Below, piece by piece: positions 15,871 through 28,053 of a stretch of 64,000 nt of DNA. The notes below the pieces were generated by a model. It was not told where the DNA came from and ran no database searches. It saw only the letters and a program-made list of their open reading frames with translations. How positions within the stretch are numbered: position 1 is the stretch's first letter; each line of letters opens with the position of its first letter. Where the stretch lies: NCBI GenBank assembly GCA_002633025.1, contig NMRB01000292.1:127720-191719 (forward strand). The letters run 5' to 3'. The translations under genes and the position numbers were made by a program. Source of the DNA: Notospermus geniculatus (lineage: Eukaryota; Nemertea; Pilidiophora; Heteronemertea; Lineidae).

Positions 15871-16714
15871 ATGAGCCCCATTCAGCATCCTTGGTCTTCT
15901 AGGCTTTCGGATCTTCCTCTGCTTAGGTCCGAAGTCTGTTGTCCAGACAGGTCCATCTCATCCATGCATCACAGACGTACCAAACAAGCCAGTCCTTCTA
16001 AACCCTTGAAGATAGATGTTAGTATCTTGCAATGCCACAGACAGCTTCAGCCTTCTCTCAACGGAAGTGACAACATCCGTATCTTAATGCATCATGAAAG
16101 TAACACCATGTGGGATACGATTTTCTCTCCAAACAAGTGGATCTTCAAACCATAAAGTGTTTGGGATGTTATCAGCAACAACAATCATCCAAGTCCTGCC
16201 AGAAAATTATATCATTTGCCAACATTAGCCACAGATTTGAACAATCTTGTACAAGTCTTTAGCTTGGTTCCTTAGCACAAACTAGATTCCCTCAGAGAAC
16301 TGCCGGTCAATGACCAGAAGGAGACAGAGATAACGCAATATACTTCATCTTATGGCAGCGACTTGAGACCCAGCCACAAGGATCAACACACTTCTGTGCT
16401 TTTCCCAGTGAATCTTCAGTACACCCTTCCAAATGTCAGTGCCGGGTGGCCGTCAAGGTGCAACAATCAACCCAAAGAAGGAGCTGCAGCCTCCAACTAG
16501 ATGCAGGCATGACACTGTCAAAAATCTGTTCTAGGACTGGCCGAGAAGCTTGACTCTCCTGATAAAGAAATCTAGAGTCCAGAACTTGGCATGGAGTGGG
16601 GGACATGCAGAGCCTAATGCCAAGTTTGGGATGATTGTAGTCTTGAATAATTGGGCCGTGGTTGTGACTAATCAAATCGAAAAACACAGCCAATAGACCG
16701 TTCTCAAATTGACG
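15871..16714. other. Unassigned intronic stretch
   Basis: No repeat, exon or structured RNA recognised. Confidence 0.5.
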
Positions 16715-16915
16715 TAAACGACAAAGATCTCAACCACAACCTCGGTCTGAAACTGAATGACGTAATGCAGACAACCCTATGACAGTGACGTCAAAGACGC
16801 TGCGTCAGACTCGACCATTGCTGAATCATGGATGGCGTCACGTCAGCCAGTTTCATATCGAGGTTCTGGTTGAGATTTCGGTGGAAGTGCGCAGATCTGC
16901 GACTTCGAGAATCGT
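16715..16915. mobile_element. MITE-2 copy 2
   Basis: Left CTCAACCACAACCTCGGTCT, GAAACTGAATGACGTAATG; right GTCACGTCAGCCAGTTTCA, TCGAGGTTCTGGTTGAGATT. Same order and sequence as 6095-6325. Confidence 0.75.
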
Positions 16916-17562
16916 CTATCAAATAGTTTGTGATACTTTGCAAACATGGAGTGAGTTGGGAGCAAGTTGTCGTGTGCCACACTGGATCAGCTGAGGAAGC
17001 AACGTGTTGCCAACCATTATTGTCCCAGTCCTCGGGATTAATTCTGTAGACTGCCACAAAAACTTCAGCGACAAACTTCCCAACAGCTCGCCACTCATCC
17101 TAAATAATGATATATTCTTCCGAAGCATCGCTACGTGGCAATTGCATCATTGGTAATAAATTCAATCTTCTGGCCACTGCTGCAAAATAAATTGTTGATT
17201 TGGGTTTGTCAGGAGCTCGTTACGACCTAATAAGGTGATGGCAGCTGAAATTGCTGGTCAGTCGACTGATGAAGATTTACGCCAAGATTAGTGGTTGTCG
17301 TAAACAGGTGGAGATGCTGGCGTGTTTGTGTTTTTTTTCTTTAGTCGTAACTCGGCATAACTTTTTCCCGTGGCAGGGAGACGCAACAGTGGATTTTTTA
17401 AGGATGGAAGTTTGGTCTAGCACATCGGTCAATCCAAGCAGCCATGACTGCTGTGAATTCTGCATGACGCCACGAAATCCAATAAGGGATGGCTGGGTCT
17501 TACGGCTGACGGGAAGGTGACACATTCTGACCCTAACCCTAACCCGTTCACCACATCTTCAT

Positions 17563-17714
17563 CAGGTGCAGATTCAAGGGGGGCACACGGGGGCGTGCAC
17601 CCTTTTTGGCCAACAAATCTGTAAAATCGACCGTGAAATTCTGGAATTTGGAGCAAATCTTTGAAATTCATTGCAGATTTCAATGTTTAGTCGCACAAAT
17701 CCTGGATACGCCCC
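17563..17714 (-). mobile_element. Short CAG...CTG element, copy c
   Basis: Reverse-orientation copy of 3450-3614: shared AACATTGAAATCTGC, AATTTCAAAGATTTGCTCC and TTTACAGATTTGTTGG. The right edge read on the minus strand is GGGGCGTATCCAGGATTTG and the left edge is CAGGTGCAGATTCAAG. Confidence 0.75.
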
Positions 17715-18860
17715 AAGTTTCCTGCAGCATGCCCAGGTTTTGTCGCTGTGCTGGTACAGAAGAGAAGGCCTCAAACTAACAGCCTCCTCGTTCTCAACCA
17801 ATTTGATCATGATAGTATTTTCTCCTTCTGTCCTGTTGAGAACGACTTCGTCAAAGATGCTACAACGGAAATCTCTCTGAATAATGCGTCGATCAATCAT
17901 TAATATTTATCACCCAAAACCACGGGACGATTTACTGTTATCAACTCGGCTTCTTCAACAGTCCTCGGCTCAAATTATCCATCAAGTGCAGAATCATCAC
18001 TTGTCCACCAAATTATCACACCCCATTGGACAACATGGTAATGCAACAATGTATGAATATCGCAAATTTATACCAATTTACTCGCGTAAGCCATGCGTAA
18101 AAACGAAATGGTGAAATCTGGTCTTGCTGCTATATAATAGATGGGACCAAAATCGATTTCAGCTACTGTTGGCAGAATCATCTGTAGTGTTGGGCTGAGT
18201 GATAGCTGCAAAATGTGCAGGCAGAACAGACCAGCTTAGGGCGAAATGGAGTCAAAGGTGTGTCTCAGGTCAGTCTTTCCACAATAGCCTGTACATTGTG
18301 GTGAGTTTCTACAGGTAATGTACAGGTGGGTCAGTCTTGCAGTGGAACCGACTCGTAAATTCATTATCCACCAAGTTTGCTTAATTACAGGCACAATTGA
18401 TACATTAACGAACTTTCCAATACGGAAAATGTCTCGGCGCCTAGATGCAATTTCAGGTGGAATAAGAGAGTGGTCGAACGACATGAATTATGCATTACAT
18501 CCGCATCAGATATGCAAATAGCCACAACGGTTATAGATGGGTCGGTCATAACTCCGTCTGCCGCTTTCATTTCATCACAAGGAGATAGCACGCAATGCGA
18601 CGTAATTTGGTAATGATTGGGCAGAACTACTTTCCATGCCAACATAGCTAATTTATGCATACAGTGATGTACAATCCACTACGAAATGCATCGTCAGCTT
18701 AGCGTGAATCCAACAAGTCTCATTTAGGACCAGCATTATGAAGAAACTTTTCGCACTTACGACATATGACGACCAAGATTGGAAAAAACCTGAAAAACTT
18801 ATGACGGAATATTCATTAGATAACCAAAACGGAGAATCTTTCTATAGACTTTTCTTTATA
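17715..18860. other. Unassigned intronic stretch
   Basis: Several short open frames, none with family resemblance or codon structure that I trust. No repeat recognised. Confidence 0.5.
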
Positions 18861-19034
18861 CTGTGGCACCTCTCTATTAAGGACACCTCTGGGACCAACA
18901 GATATGTCCGTAATTCAGAGGTGTACTGATTACAGAGGTCCACATGAATAGAAATGACCGATTTTGGCCTAACTTTGGTGTCCTGAATAGAGAGGTGTCC
19001 TCCTGGCAGAGGTGTCCACAAAGGAAGGTTCCAC
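18861..19034. mobile_element. MITE with GTGG(C/A)ACCT...GACACCTCT inverted ends
   Basis: The left end CTGTGGCACCTCTCTATTAA, GGACACCTCTGGG is matched in reverse by the right end CCTGGCAGAGGTGTCC, AAAGGAAGGTTCCAC. Internal AGAGGTGT copies add further pairing. Confidence 0.65.
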
Positions 19035-19304
19035 GCCACTTCCCCCGCATGAAATATTGGCTGTGTTTAATGATAAATGATGTCTCCAGCTGCCAAGGTG
19101 GTCATCTGAATTGGTTCTTCGACTCAAATGATACACGAAGCCACTCAAGCAAGAACCGACTGATGAGAGAATTTTTTCCCACAGAACGCAATGATTGTAT
19201 TTTCTGAGTGATTGGTTTCAATCATGGAGAAAGAACTCTGCGTAAGATGATGTGGCCGTCTTTTTCTTTGGGGGGGGGGGGTGATTCAACACGTGGTTTC
19301 TTTT

Positions 19305-19815
19305 NTCAAAATTTCGATATTTTGATAATTTCCAATTTTTCAAAAATTTTGATATTAGTAGACAGAGCTCACCTAGAAACGTAGGAGAATGAAGTTTTGG
19401 AACTTTCAGCGTAAACTGGTTGGAAGTTACAGCGGTCTTAAGTTAAAGAGTTTAGCATATCAACATTTTGATATTCTGAAAATATGAATATCTCGGCCCA
19501 GTTAAAGCAAAAAGGTCCAAAATTTTGTAAGCCCATATTGTGAGGTTAGCTTTAACTGATGGCATCAAAATTTCCTGAAAAACACGAAAATCTCAAATTA
19601 TCAAAATTTCGATAATCTCAAATATCTCAGCAACCACTCGAGATATTTTGATGAAACAAAGCCCAAAATCCTTAGAAACTTCCACTCTATCAACCCTGTA
19701 ACAAAAGTCACAAAAAAATTCCATAATAAAAATGTTGATTTTTAGGGGGTTTTCTAATGAGCTATTACATAATTATGATATTTCCAAATTTCCAAAATTT
19801 TGATGCAGAAATATG
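19305..19815. repeat. AT-rich TCAAAATTTCGATA low-complexity tract
   Basis: Many partial repeats of TCAAAATTTCGATAAT and ATTTTGATAAT are scattered over about 500 bp. No clean period. An ambiguous base at 19305 follows a G run (19270-19281). Confidence 0.6.
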
Positions 19816-19918
19816 ACCAAGGTTATATACTTTCATGTGGTACAAACCGTGTTAAAATTGGTCCAGTAGTATTTGAAATATTCAAGGTAGTAGGTGTAGA
19901 TAAACTAATGTCAATGAC

Positions 19919-19970
19919 TGTACATTAGAGCTCTGCCTGCAGTTTTTTCAATGTGTGCTGAAAACTAGGG
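19919..19970 (+). repeat. Dispersed repeat TACATTAG(C/A)GCTCTGC, copy 2
   Basis: TACATTAGAGCTCTGCCTGC, AGTTTTTTCAATGTGTGCT and AAAAC match 7618-7665. Confidence 0.6.
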
Positions 19971-20821
19971 CTTGATTCTTTGAGTATGTATCAGACAAGC
20001 ATTTTGGGGACCTTCACAAGGCTATGAGATCTCTGCCTACATTCTCCTAACACTTTGAAAATACCATAAAATTCAATACAGAGGGGCTTTAAGTTAACCA
20101 GTGAAACCAAAGCAGCATTATTAGGCAGTTTTCAAAGTCACTTTGCCTCACACAAGGATTAAAGATTTTTATGCTGCTGAGTTATTCAGCCACATCCCAT
20201 GTTCACACATCAATAATTCTCTCAAAGCAACATCAAAATCAAATCGAATTTCTTTCAAACTTTCTTTAGCTATTCATGCAGAATGATGTTCAGTGCATGC
20301 CAGGGTGGACTTTTCAACCTAACATGACTGTACCTCCAGTACAAATTCTGTACTTCATGCATAATGATTCTGGTACAAGTCCACACGAAGCAGACACATT
20401 TTGATGATTTCAATCTAACTTGACTGAAGGAGCATGTACCATTTGCACATGAAATGTACAGCAGGGACAGTTCACGTTGGAATGAGAACCAAATCAGTGT
20501 ACATGTACGTTCAATAAATGTTTCTTCAAGATATCACAGCACAAGTTCCTTATTAACTAATTATTTTCTTACACATCATCAAGTGACGATTGACTTCATA
20601 GAAATTATACGAGTTAATTTCCCGTTCTACGAGAACACGCTGTCTGCAGCCTCATTCTCAAGATAAGCGCCGTCAGTCAAGGAAACACGTCTTTACCGCG
20701 GCGAGGAAGCAATGTCCCGCGGGCAAGCTTTCAGGAGAGGAAATTAACACATTGATTTCATGATGAAATTCTTGAGTGGAGTCGTTCTATCTGTTGAAAT
20801 TCCTATCAATATTTTGTTTCT

Positions 20822-21073
20822 GTCACAGACTGACAGGGTCTTAGCCCCACCAGGGGTTATCATGGTCAGTCACAGACTGACAGGGTCTTAGCCCCCATCA
20901 GGGGTTATCATGGTCAGTCACAGACTGACAGGGTCTTAGCCCCCACCAGGGGTTATCATGGTCAGTCACAGACTGACAGGGTCTTAGCCCCCACGAGGGG
21001 TTACCATGGTCAGTCACAGACTGACAGGGTCTTAGCCCCCACCAGGGGTTATCATGGTCAGTCACAGACTGAC
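20822..21073 (+). repeat. 48-bp minisatellite, 5 units plus a partial
   Basis: Unit GTCACAGACTGACAGGGTCT, TAGCCCCCACCAGGGGTTAT, CATGGTCA starts at 20822, 20869, 20917, 20965 and 21013, with a partial at 21061. Units are almost identical; the first lacks one C. Each unit contains small inverted pairs (CCCC...GGGG). Confidence 0.95.
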
Positions 21074-21691
21074 TTGGGTCTTGGGTTGTTCATTTTTGTC
21101 CCCAATCCATCTAAACATCTAACCAGCAGCAGCGACCTGACCTTGGTCTACAAATTTGTCCCGAAATGACGTCCAATTCATCCCAATAAAATCAGGACTT
21201 TTTGATTGAATACATCAAGCTGTAATCACCCTGTTCGACAACTCTGTCAACACTCGCTCCGTTCTCGTCGGACAGCTGTCAATCACGACCGACAAGAATT
21301 GTTTTTTCACACATTAACGAGACTTAGCGAGTTATTGACGCGAACGGCAATAACCGAGCGTGCCCAGTAATTCGCATTAACGGTCGCGCGACGGTGGATA
21401 AATATCTCTATTGGTATAATCTATGAACAGGCATGGTTTGGCCAACGTAATCAAATCGCTCGCTGTTTATTGCCCCTTAACTCATGCTTATTGATTGAGT
21501 CTGTATTTGGTTTGTGTCCCTAGCTCCGTTTGTAACTTGGGAGCTTGCACATTCAGACTTGAGGGGTTAGGCCTTCCAGAACCTCAGATGCAACCCAGGA
21601 CATGAAGCGTTATCTGAAAAGGAGCTGTCAGTCAGTACACCAATAGGTGTCACTGTGGCCCAATTCAATGCTGGCAGACCCATTCTTGATT

Positions 21692-21782
21692 GTGCACCAA
21701 TCAAAAGAATTTTCTTTTGTATTGGTCCGCTAGAACTTTGCTGCCATCTTTTGGCAATGAGCGCGGCTGACTGCTCCTACTG
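21692..21782 (+). repeat. Dispersed repeat, copy 2 (GAATTTTCTTTTGTATT)
   Basis: Matches 7684-7772 in the same orientation, including AGAACTTTGCTGCCATCTTT. Confidence 0.8.
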
Positions 21783-22787
21783 ACCCATATCACAGTGTTT
21801 GTATGTGTCCACTTAAGGAGTTAGGGTTAGGATTAGGAGTAGAGGGATGAGGGGTAGGAGGCCAGGTATCAAGGGTTGTGGGATAGGGGCCAGGGTTAGG
21901 ATTCAGAGTCGACGACATTCACCCCTTCAGCTAGAGTAAGAATCATCCCTGCTGTTGCCAGCATATACCTGCCTTCGAAAATTAAAATTTTATCTCAAAT
22001 GAGTTTTGTCTCCGCCCGGCATCAACACATCCTTTGAAATTCTATAAGTTCATTATATTCAAAGAAGAAGAATAAACACCAAAAACATCGCTTTGATCAT
22101 CTAAAATGTCTAATGTAGTCGAGAAATAAAAAAATTACTTTGAATATTCAAGACAACAATAAATGTCAAATGTACTTTTGGTGTCTTTAAGATAGGACAC
22201 AGAAGACTTGGAATCTTCTTTGGGGCATAAACATGAAAAAATACTTCAAGGAGATTGTGTTATAAAATGATATCAACTCCATGAATTACACCCACAAAAG
22301 GAGGCAAATTCTAAGAGGAGATTTACTAGAAATAGAGACTTTATGGGGTACAACGAGGATCTGGTTATAAATACATATAATGAAAAGATCAAAGAGAAGG
22401 CTACAGGCGAGCTATCTCCTTTAAAGGGACTCTAGGATAATTTATTTCTTTAATCTGCAACAACATAAAGATGGTGAGTCCTAACTCTCCACGTCCGCCA
22501 CGTCGACATTGATTTCAAAATGTCAGCAACACTTGCCTCCCACGGAAAGAAACGTCGACTTTACAAGTCAGCAAAGCCAGCAAGAACTGAACTCTTTTTG
22601 AAAACATCAAAAGGGAGTCAGGCTCATTAGACGAGTGCAACCAGAGAACGCCATGCCGTCTGACATTCACACCTTAACATAGAATAAAGAATATCTCGCC
22701 GAGTTAGAATACAGGGAATCCTTTCTGGGAAAGAACTCCCTTGGTGGTGATGATGCTGATTTGGCAAACTACATGTAATCAGAAACT
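21783..22787. other. Unassigned intronic stretch
   Basis: A short GGTTAGGATTAGGAGTAG G/T-rich patch near 21825-21910. Otherwise nothing recognisable. Confidence 0.5.
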
Positions 22788-23109
22788 AACCCCAACCCAC
22801 TTGAGACATGGGGTTGCGTTTGCGCAGTAAGTTTCATAAAACGGCACGAATGGCACAAACATACGGAAAATGAAATTGCGATTTTCGTCAGAAAAACACC
22901 AACGATTCTGCAGCATTCAGGATCACAACAAAAACTCATCAAGACAGTAACCCCAAGACTCTTTAGGCACAGAGTCGGGTTTGCAGAGTACAAATTTTGT
23001 AGAACGGCATATTGAATAGTGCAAACGTATTGAGAATGAAACCGCAGGTCGTAATTTTTGTCAGAAAAACACCACAGATGCAGCAGCATTCACGATCACA
23101 GCGAGAACT
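22788..23109 (-). repeat. About 150-bp diverged tandem duplication, 2 copies
   Basis: Copy 1 (22788-22935) and copy 2 (22950-23109) share AACCCCAA...CACTTGAG/GACTCTTTAG, TTTGC(G/A)CAGTA, AAACGGCA, GAATGAAA, TTTTCGTCAGAAAAACACCA and GCAGCATTCA in order. A minus-strand open frame of 106 residues covers both copies but has no family resemblance. Confidence 0.75.
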
Positions 23110-24241
23110 TGGCATGATCTAAAGTGTGGATCCATCAGGTGCAGGCAAAGTCTGGGAAACTGGGAAACATGATGTCAATTACAGTACATGCCAGAACAGT
23201 GGTAGAATTACTAGACGGAGTAAAATCAGGGGAAGCAGAAAAGATCATGTCACTCATCGTGAGATGGTAATTGCCTCCATTCCATCTTCATCAGCAGCAG
23301 ACCCTCGTACCATCATCACATCATTTCAACACATCTCAGAACCAGCAAGATGCCGAAGCAACCCACGGCAGCATTCCAGGCATTCCCGCACCCGTTACAA
23401 CCACCAAGGACCTCCACAACAAATCAGCATGGTCGTCATTCCATGCATTCTGAACCCGGCATCTAACGAGTCTAAGTGCATTCTGAACGTTTACAAAAAT
23501 CTCGATTCTCTGTGAAGATTTTCCAAAATTGATGCTGGCATCTTCATCTCAAAAGAAACTCATCTCCACCAGGAATAAACTTTAATCCCCAGCAATCCGT
23601 TCGTGTTCAAACGAGGTCTCTTTTTTCAACATTCAGCCCCTGTATTTAAGAAAACATCACTGGAATAAACATTAGATGACTGACTTTCGTGCTCTAGTGC
23701 TTTCCTGCCATGGTACAGGATTCCTCGTCTCTCAAACTTGTTGATTTGTGAAAGGTTGTTGGTGTCAGCAATCACTTGGCAACTCAGGCATTTGTCAAGT
23801 CTAGTAGGGAACTAGGTCCAGGTCCCTCTGGATTCCCTCCACCAACATCTGAGCTCTATTCCAAAGGCCATTTTACACAGTGTGGAAGACCTTGCAAAAA
23901 TGCACCATCACAAACCGCCTTCAGAGATCATTCTCTGCTTTTAGCACAAATGTCAACATCATTCTCCATCTGATCCCTGGCTCGCCACCAAATACCCCGT
24001 TGATGAAACTGCCTATATGACCTTGAGGCAAGGTCCCCTAAAACCTGTCCAACATCCACTTATCAGTAGAAATGGGAATTATTGAGGGCTAAATTGATTT
24101 ACCATCCCATGATGGAGTCATCATGCTGATCTCTGATCCGTACACTCAGGTGGGCAACTGCTGTGATTTCTGAAGGAGATGTCCTCTGATTCCCATTGAT
24201 GAACCAAGGTCAGCGATTCACGGCCTTCGCTGTGATGGACT
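23110..24241. other. Unassigned intronic stretch
   Basis: Plus-strand frame at 23126-23515 is open for 129 codons but has no recognisable domain or splice context. Nothing else assigned. Confidence 0.5.
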
Positions 24242-24404
24242 CAGAGGCGGATCAAGGATTCCCGGAAAGGGGGGCGTGTGGGGGTCTGGGGCCCTCCCAC
24301 ATAAATTTTCGAAAACGGGATGCCAGGCACCTGAGGCACAAAAATCATCACTCTGCCACCATAAGGAGGTGTGTGCCGGCTCCGCTCTCCTAAATCCACC
24401 ACTG
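24242..24404 (+). mobile_element. Short CAG...CTG element, copy e, with GGACT flanks
   Basis: Starts CAGAGGCGGATCAAGGATTC and ends CTCCTAAATCCACCACTG, inverted CAG/CTG termini. GGACT directly precedes and directly follows it, a candidate 5-bp target duplication. Confidence 0.7.
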
Positions 24405-24618
24405 GGACTTCGCCGAGATATCTTCACCTCTGCCTCACGCTTCACACTTCAATCCGCACCCGCTCTGGCACAACGAAGAATGACTTCTGCCCGCAGCATT
24501 CCATCAACTGATGGCAGGAAAACGCCCCACCACAACATGATTAAGTTGTGCGGTCAATGCCTTTGATGTCTCTTGGCCGAATGTACGAGAATCGCGGCAC
24601 CATTTAGCATACGCATCC

Positions 24619-24852
24619 AATAGACTCTATCACTCCAATAGAGCGCAGCACCTGACGGGTCGCTAGCTAGGCCTACAGCGTCACGACGTCCCGTCCCCCA
24701 TTCTGAACGCGGTGACGTCACTCGAAAAACCTCCACTTGTTTCAGCGATCATGACGTCGTCTCACGTCAAGATGTCATGGAATGAGTACGGGACGTCGTG
24801 ACGCTGTAGTACCCGTCAGGTGCTGCGCTCTTTTGGAGTGATATAGTCTATT
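24619..24852. mobile_element. Palindromic MITE with about 80-bp arms
   Basis: The left arm AATAGACTCTATCACTCCAA, TAGAGCGCAGCACCTGACGG, ...TACAGCGTCACGACGTCCCG is mirrored on the right by CGGGACGTCGTGACGCTGTA, ...CCGTCAGGTGCTGCGCTC, TTTTGGAGTGATATAGTCTATT. The outer 42 nt match at about 40 positions. The interior has TGACGTCA-like motifs. Confidence 0.85.
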
Positions 24853-25094
24853 TCTCCCTCCGTACCCAGAGGAAATCGACTCATGCCCATAATAGGATGA
24901 AAGACATCAACGTAACGATGGACGCATATTTATAGCACACTCAGTAGTCATCAGCACTGACCTAATCCCCTAATTGAGGTGCAGCCGGAATAATTGGTCG
25001 TGCAAAAAGTGGGTTTGTGTTGTTTTGGGTCCGTTGTGCACGATTCTTTTTCTAACTCCCTTGAGAGAATTCCGTTTGCCTTTTATGCTCTTGC

Positions 25095-25372
25095 ATTTGT
25101 ATTTGTTTCTTTCTTCACAGTTGAAGCCAAGGCATTATTAGCCCTGGTAGGTACGGAAGAGGCCATCTCAAGCTGCTCATGTTCCTCACTTGGATGGGGT
25201 CTTTTACTTGCCCTTGCAAAGGTACAAGGTACAAGGCACCATGGCTTACTGTCCCATGCGACGGACGTGAAGAGCCAGGAGTGATTAATCCCATATGGTC
25301 TGGGATGGATTTGAACCCTGGACTGCCTCTCGCTGAGCGGACTTGATAACCACAAGGCAACAGGAGTCCTAT
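25095..25372 (-). mobile_element. SINE-A copy
   Basis: Minus-strand head AGGACTCCTGTTGCCTTGTG with GTTATCAAGTCCGC, box B CAGGGTTCAAATCCATCCC, then the full SINE-A body and tail at the left edge. Confidence 0.9.
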
Positions 25373-25549
25373 TATTGCATTCCAGCAGAGGGGCCTCTTA
25401 CAACCAGCATCCAGCATGTAATGCAAGGCTTTAAACATCGCTTTCCACTGTTATACAGCCCCAATCTCTCCAGAAACCTTTCTGAGTACTCAAGGAGCAG
25501 CCCATTCAGGGCACCCCTGATTCTTTCAGACCAGCTGAGACTACACTGT

Positions 25550-25625
25550 GGCGGCTCGGCTGGCTGTTGAACCAGCAGCCTCTCTGTCATCAGTGTGACA
25601 CTGTAACCACTATGCCACCCTGCTC
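25550..25625 (-). mobile_element. tRNA-like SINE head (SINE-D-type)
   Basis: On the minus strand GGTGGCATAGTGGTTACAGT (box A) and GCTGGTTCAACAGCC (box B) are spaced as in a tRNA. The body extends left without a match to SINE-A or SINE-B. Confidence 0.5.
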
Positions 25626-26033
25626 CCCATATCCCTGTTGGATTTTGCACTCCACCCAAAACGAAGAATGAAAATTTCACAGGTCGTGATATTTGATCGT
25701 AACATTATCACCAAAGTGTAATAATATTAACTCAGGAAGACACTGACTTGGAGCAAATATCAGAAATCGATCGAGAAATGTTGGCCAAATAACGGCAACC
25801 TCGGGATACGGGAGATAAGATGGCGAAATGCCGACGGTTAGAACAGCAGAATCAGATCAATAGTACACACACAATGATCAACTCCACGAGGGATGCTGGC
25901 CAAAGTATCATATCGTGCTACGTTATCAGTTTCACGTCGGTGTAACAGAAGGGAACGCAAGCCATGGGAGTTTGTTGGGAGACTTGGTGTGGATGTCGTC
26001 TGCTCATCAGTCGTCAGAGTAAATCACATTATT

Positions 26034-26075
26034 GTTGTGACCGTAACGGAGTTGTGACCGTAACGGAGTCACAAC
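26034..26075 (+). repeat. 17-bp direct duplication with inverted end
   Basis: GTTGTGACCGTAACGGA occurs twice in tandem, followed by GTCACAAC, which is the reverse complement of its first eight bases. Confidence 0.85.
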
Positions 26076-26989
26076 AAGTCTGGAACATGACTTGCCTTCG
26101 ATGAAATCCGCCTGCCGTCACCACGTAATTGATGACATCGAGGTTGTCGCCCTGTTAAAATCTTCAACCAGTCCACAAATCTTTTGAGAGGGCTTGTTCG
26201 TCACTGAGAACGTGTTGATCACATAGTAGCGCCTGATAAACGACTCGTTCAGCCACTATGAAAATCAACCAGTCTCCATCCTGTTTACTATGAGGCCCTG
26301 TCGTCTGCTTGGAGACTAATCACTCATTTCACCACACCGTAATCCGCCACTTGGTGTAAGTAGTGCCGAGAAATTGATGAGGATTTTTTTCTATACTTCA
26401 TGATTAATTGCACGTCCTAATAGTACATTCCTGTTTTTATAATGCGCTGAGCATCACCCAGCAACTGATTGTTCGGGCAAAAGTACGTGGTTGACGTGGA
26501 AGGATTATGGGAAACGTGGGGTACGAGCTCAGCTCCATGCCGTACGACAATCAAAGTCAGTATTTTAGGCCAAGGAACTCCCAACGCAAGCTCCTTATTG
26601 TGTGTTAAAACTACCTGCCTAAATCTCCTGCCTAAATCTCTCCCTAGCCATTAATCACTATTACGATCTGTTCCCCGCATTTAACATCCCCGCCATCGCC
26701 CGAGGCGACTATTCTTCCAATCATTCCCGCAATCAAACATGCTTTATCCGTCAGCGGCGTGGTTGCGCCTGATCGAACAGCCAATAAGATGTATTATCTG
26801 GTCATATTTTCTTTAGGAACTTGTTGCCTGCTGGCAAGAAAAACGGTTGGCTTTGTCGTCGTCTCATCTTGCGTTGTTCGAGACTGGTTCGGTGGTGTAA
26901 GACAACACCTGCCTTCCGAGTCTTCTTCTGGCGGTTTCTGTTGTGCTGATTGTAAGAAAGGAACAAAGCAGAACATCAAGACCAAAACT
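26076..26989. other. Unassigned intronic stretch
   Basis: Nothing recognisable on either strand. Confidence 0.5.
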
Positions 26990-27166
26990 TGTATTTGTAT
27001 TAGATTTTTCTGTCAGGACCGAAGTCATAGAATTATTGGTCTGGTACAGAAGAAGCCATCTCAAGCTACTCATGTACACATGTTTCTCACTTGGATGGGG
27101 TCTTTTACTTGCCCTTGCAAAGGAACCAGGTATCATGGTTTACTGTCCTATGCAACGGCCATGTGG
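26990..27166 (-). mobile_element. SINE-A copy, head missing
   Basis: Minus-strand body from GCATAGGACAGTAAACCATG through AAGGGCAAGTAAAAGACCCC to the TAATACAAATACAA tail. The tRNA-like head is absent. The ATGTGT(A/T)C stretch near 27070 is a small insertion. Confidence 0.85.
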
Positions 27167-27984
27167 TAGGTTTAGAATAGATGAGGCAGCACTCTGTTAT
27201 TCCACAAGTAGGAATGAACAAAGGCATATCCACTTTCACCAGATATGCCCCAAACTCCTCTCTTCATAGACAGACACAAAATCCATTAGAAATTTCTAGT
27301 ACTATTGTCTTCTGGTATAAGAAACCTCGATATCCGTCATCCATTTCACCAACAGACAGTCACAGTCAATGGTACAAACTGCATACAACCTTACTCGTCT
27401 AAGTAAGGGGAATTTCGTCAAAGCTTGATGAAACCGAAGTGAAGATATTTCAGATCGTTCTTTGAGTCTGGTGTAACATCGTCTCTCAATATCATCTCCT
27501 CAATTCTTCACTTGACTCTGAATGATCTACTTGAAGAAGATACTAAATATATATGATGATATATTTCCTCTTATTGGTATAATGGCTGAATAGCGCAATT
27601 TAGACGAGACGCTTGGCAGATGTCAGGATAAAAGTCAAAATTTCCAACCATCAGAGATGATGAAGATGGGATTATACATGTATTTTGTTAAAGATGTTTC
27701 TGAGTCTGTTTTTTCTTATTTTTCTTATACCAAGTCTCCGTGAGATCCGAGCAAGTCAAACTTAAAGTGCCAATTTTTGCCGAAAACAACTGTCCGATTT
27801 GAGCAGGACAAACCTGATGCATTACTTGTTATCTAAAGAATGTTTTTGGCTGTTTTCACCTCAATCCGTCAACTAGTATGCAAAATATACATGAAATTGT
27901 GAAGAGGGTGTTCCGTTCAACTGAGCGGGCGATCCATGAGGGTGATAATTTTTCCGGAACACATGTGAACACTCCGGAACACTC
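27167..27984. other. Unassigned intronic stretch
   Basis: No exon or repeat recognised. A TATATATGATGATATA microsatellite-like patch lies at about 27547-27566. Confidence 0.5.
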
Positions 27985-28053
27985 GTGATGGCCTTTGGCC
28001 GGGAAAATCCCTCGACCTGTGGTCTCGGGATTTTCCCGGCCAAAGGCCATCAC
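27985..28053. repeat. Perfect 27-bp inverted repeat (hairpin)
   Basis: Left arm GTGATGGCCTTTGGCCGGGA, AAATCCC (27985-28011); 15-nt loop; right arm its exact reverse complement (28027-28053). Weaker pairing of GAACAC/GTGTTC continues outside. Probably the core of a foldback element. Confidence 0.9.

Noticed and set aside
17529-17545. Interstitial telomere repeat CCCTAACCCTAACCC
   Set aside because: Only about two to three units; too short to mean more than chance.
20822-21073. CRISPR-like array
   Set aside because: Units are contiguous direct repeats with no unique spacers, and the DNA is eukaryotic.
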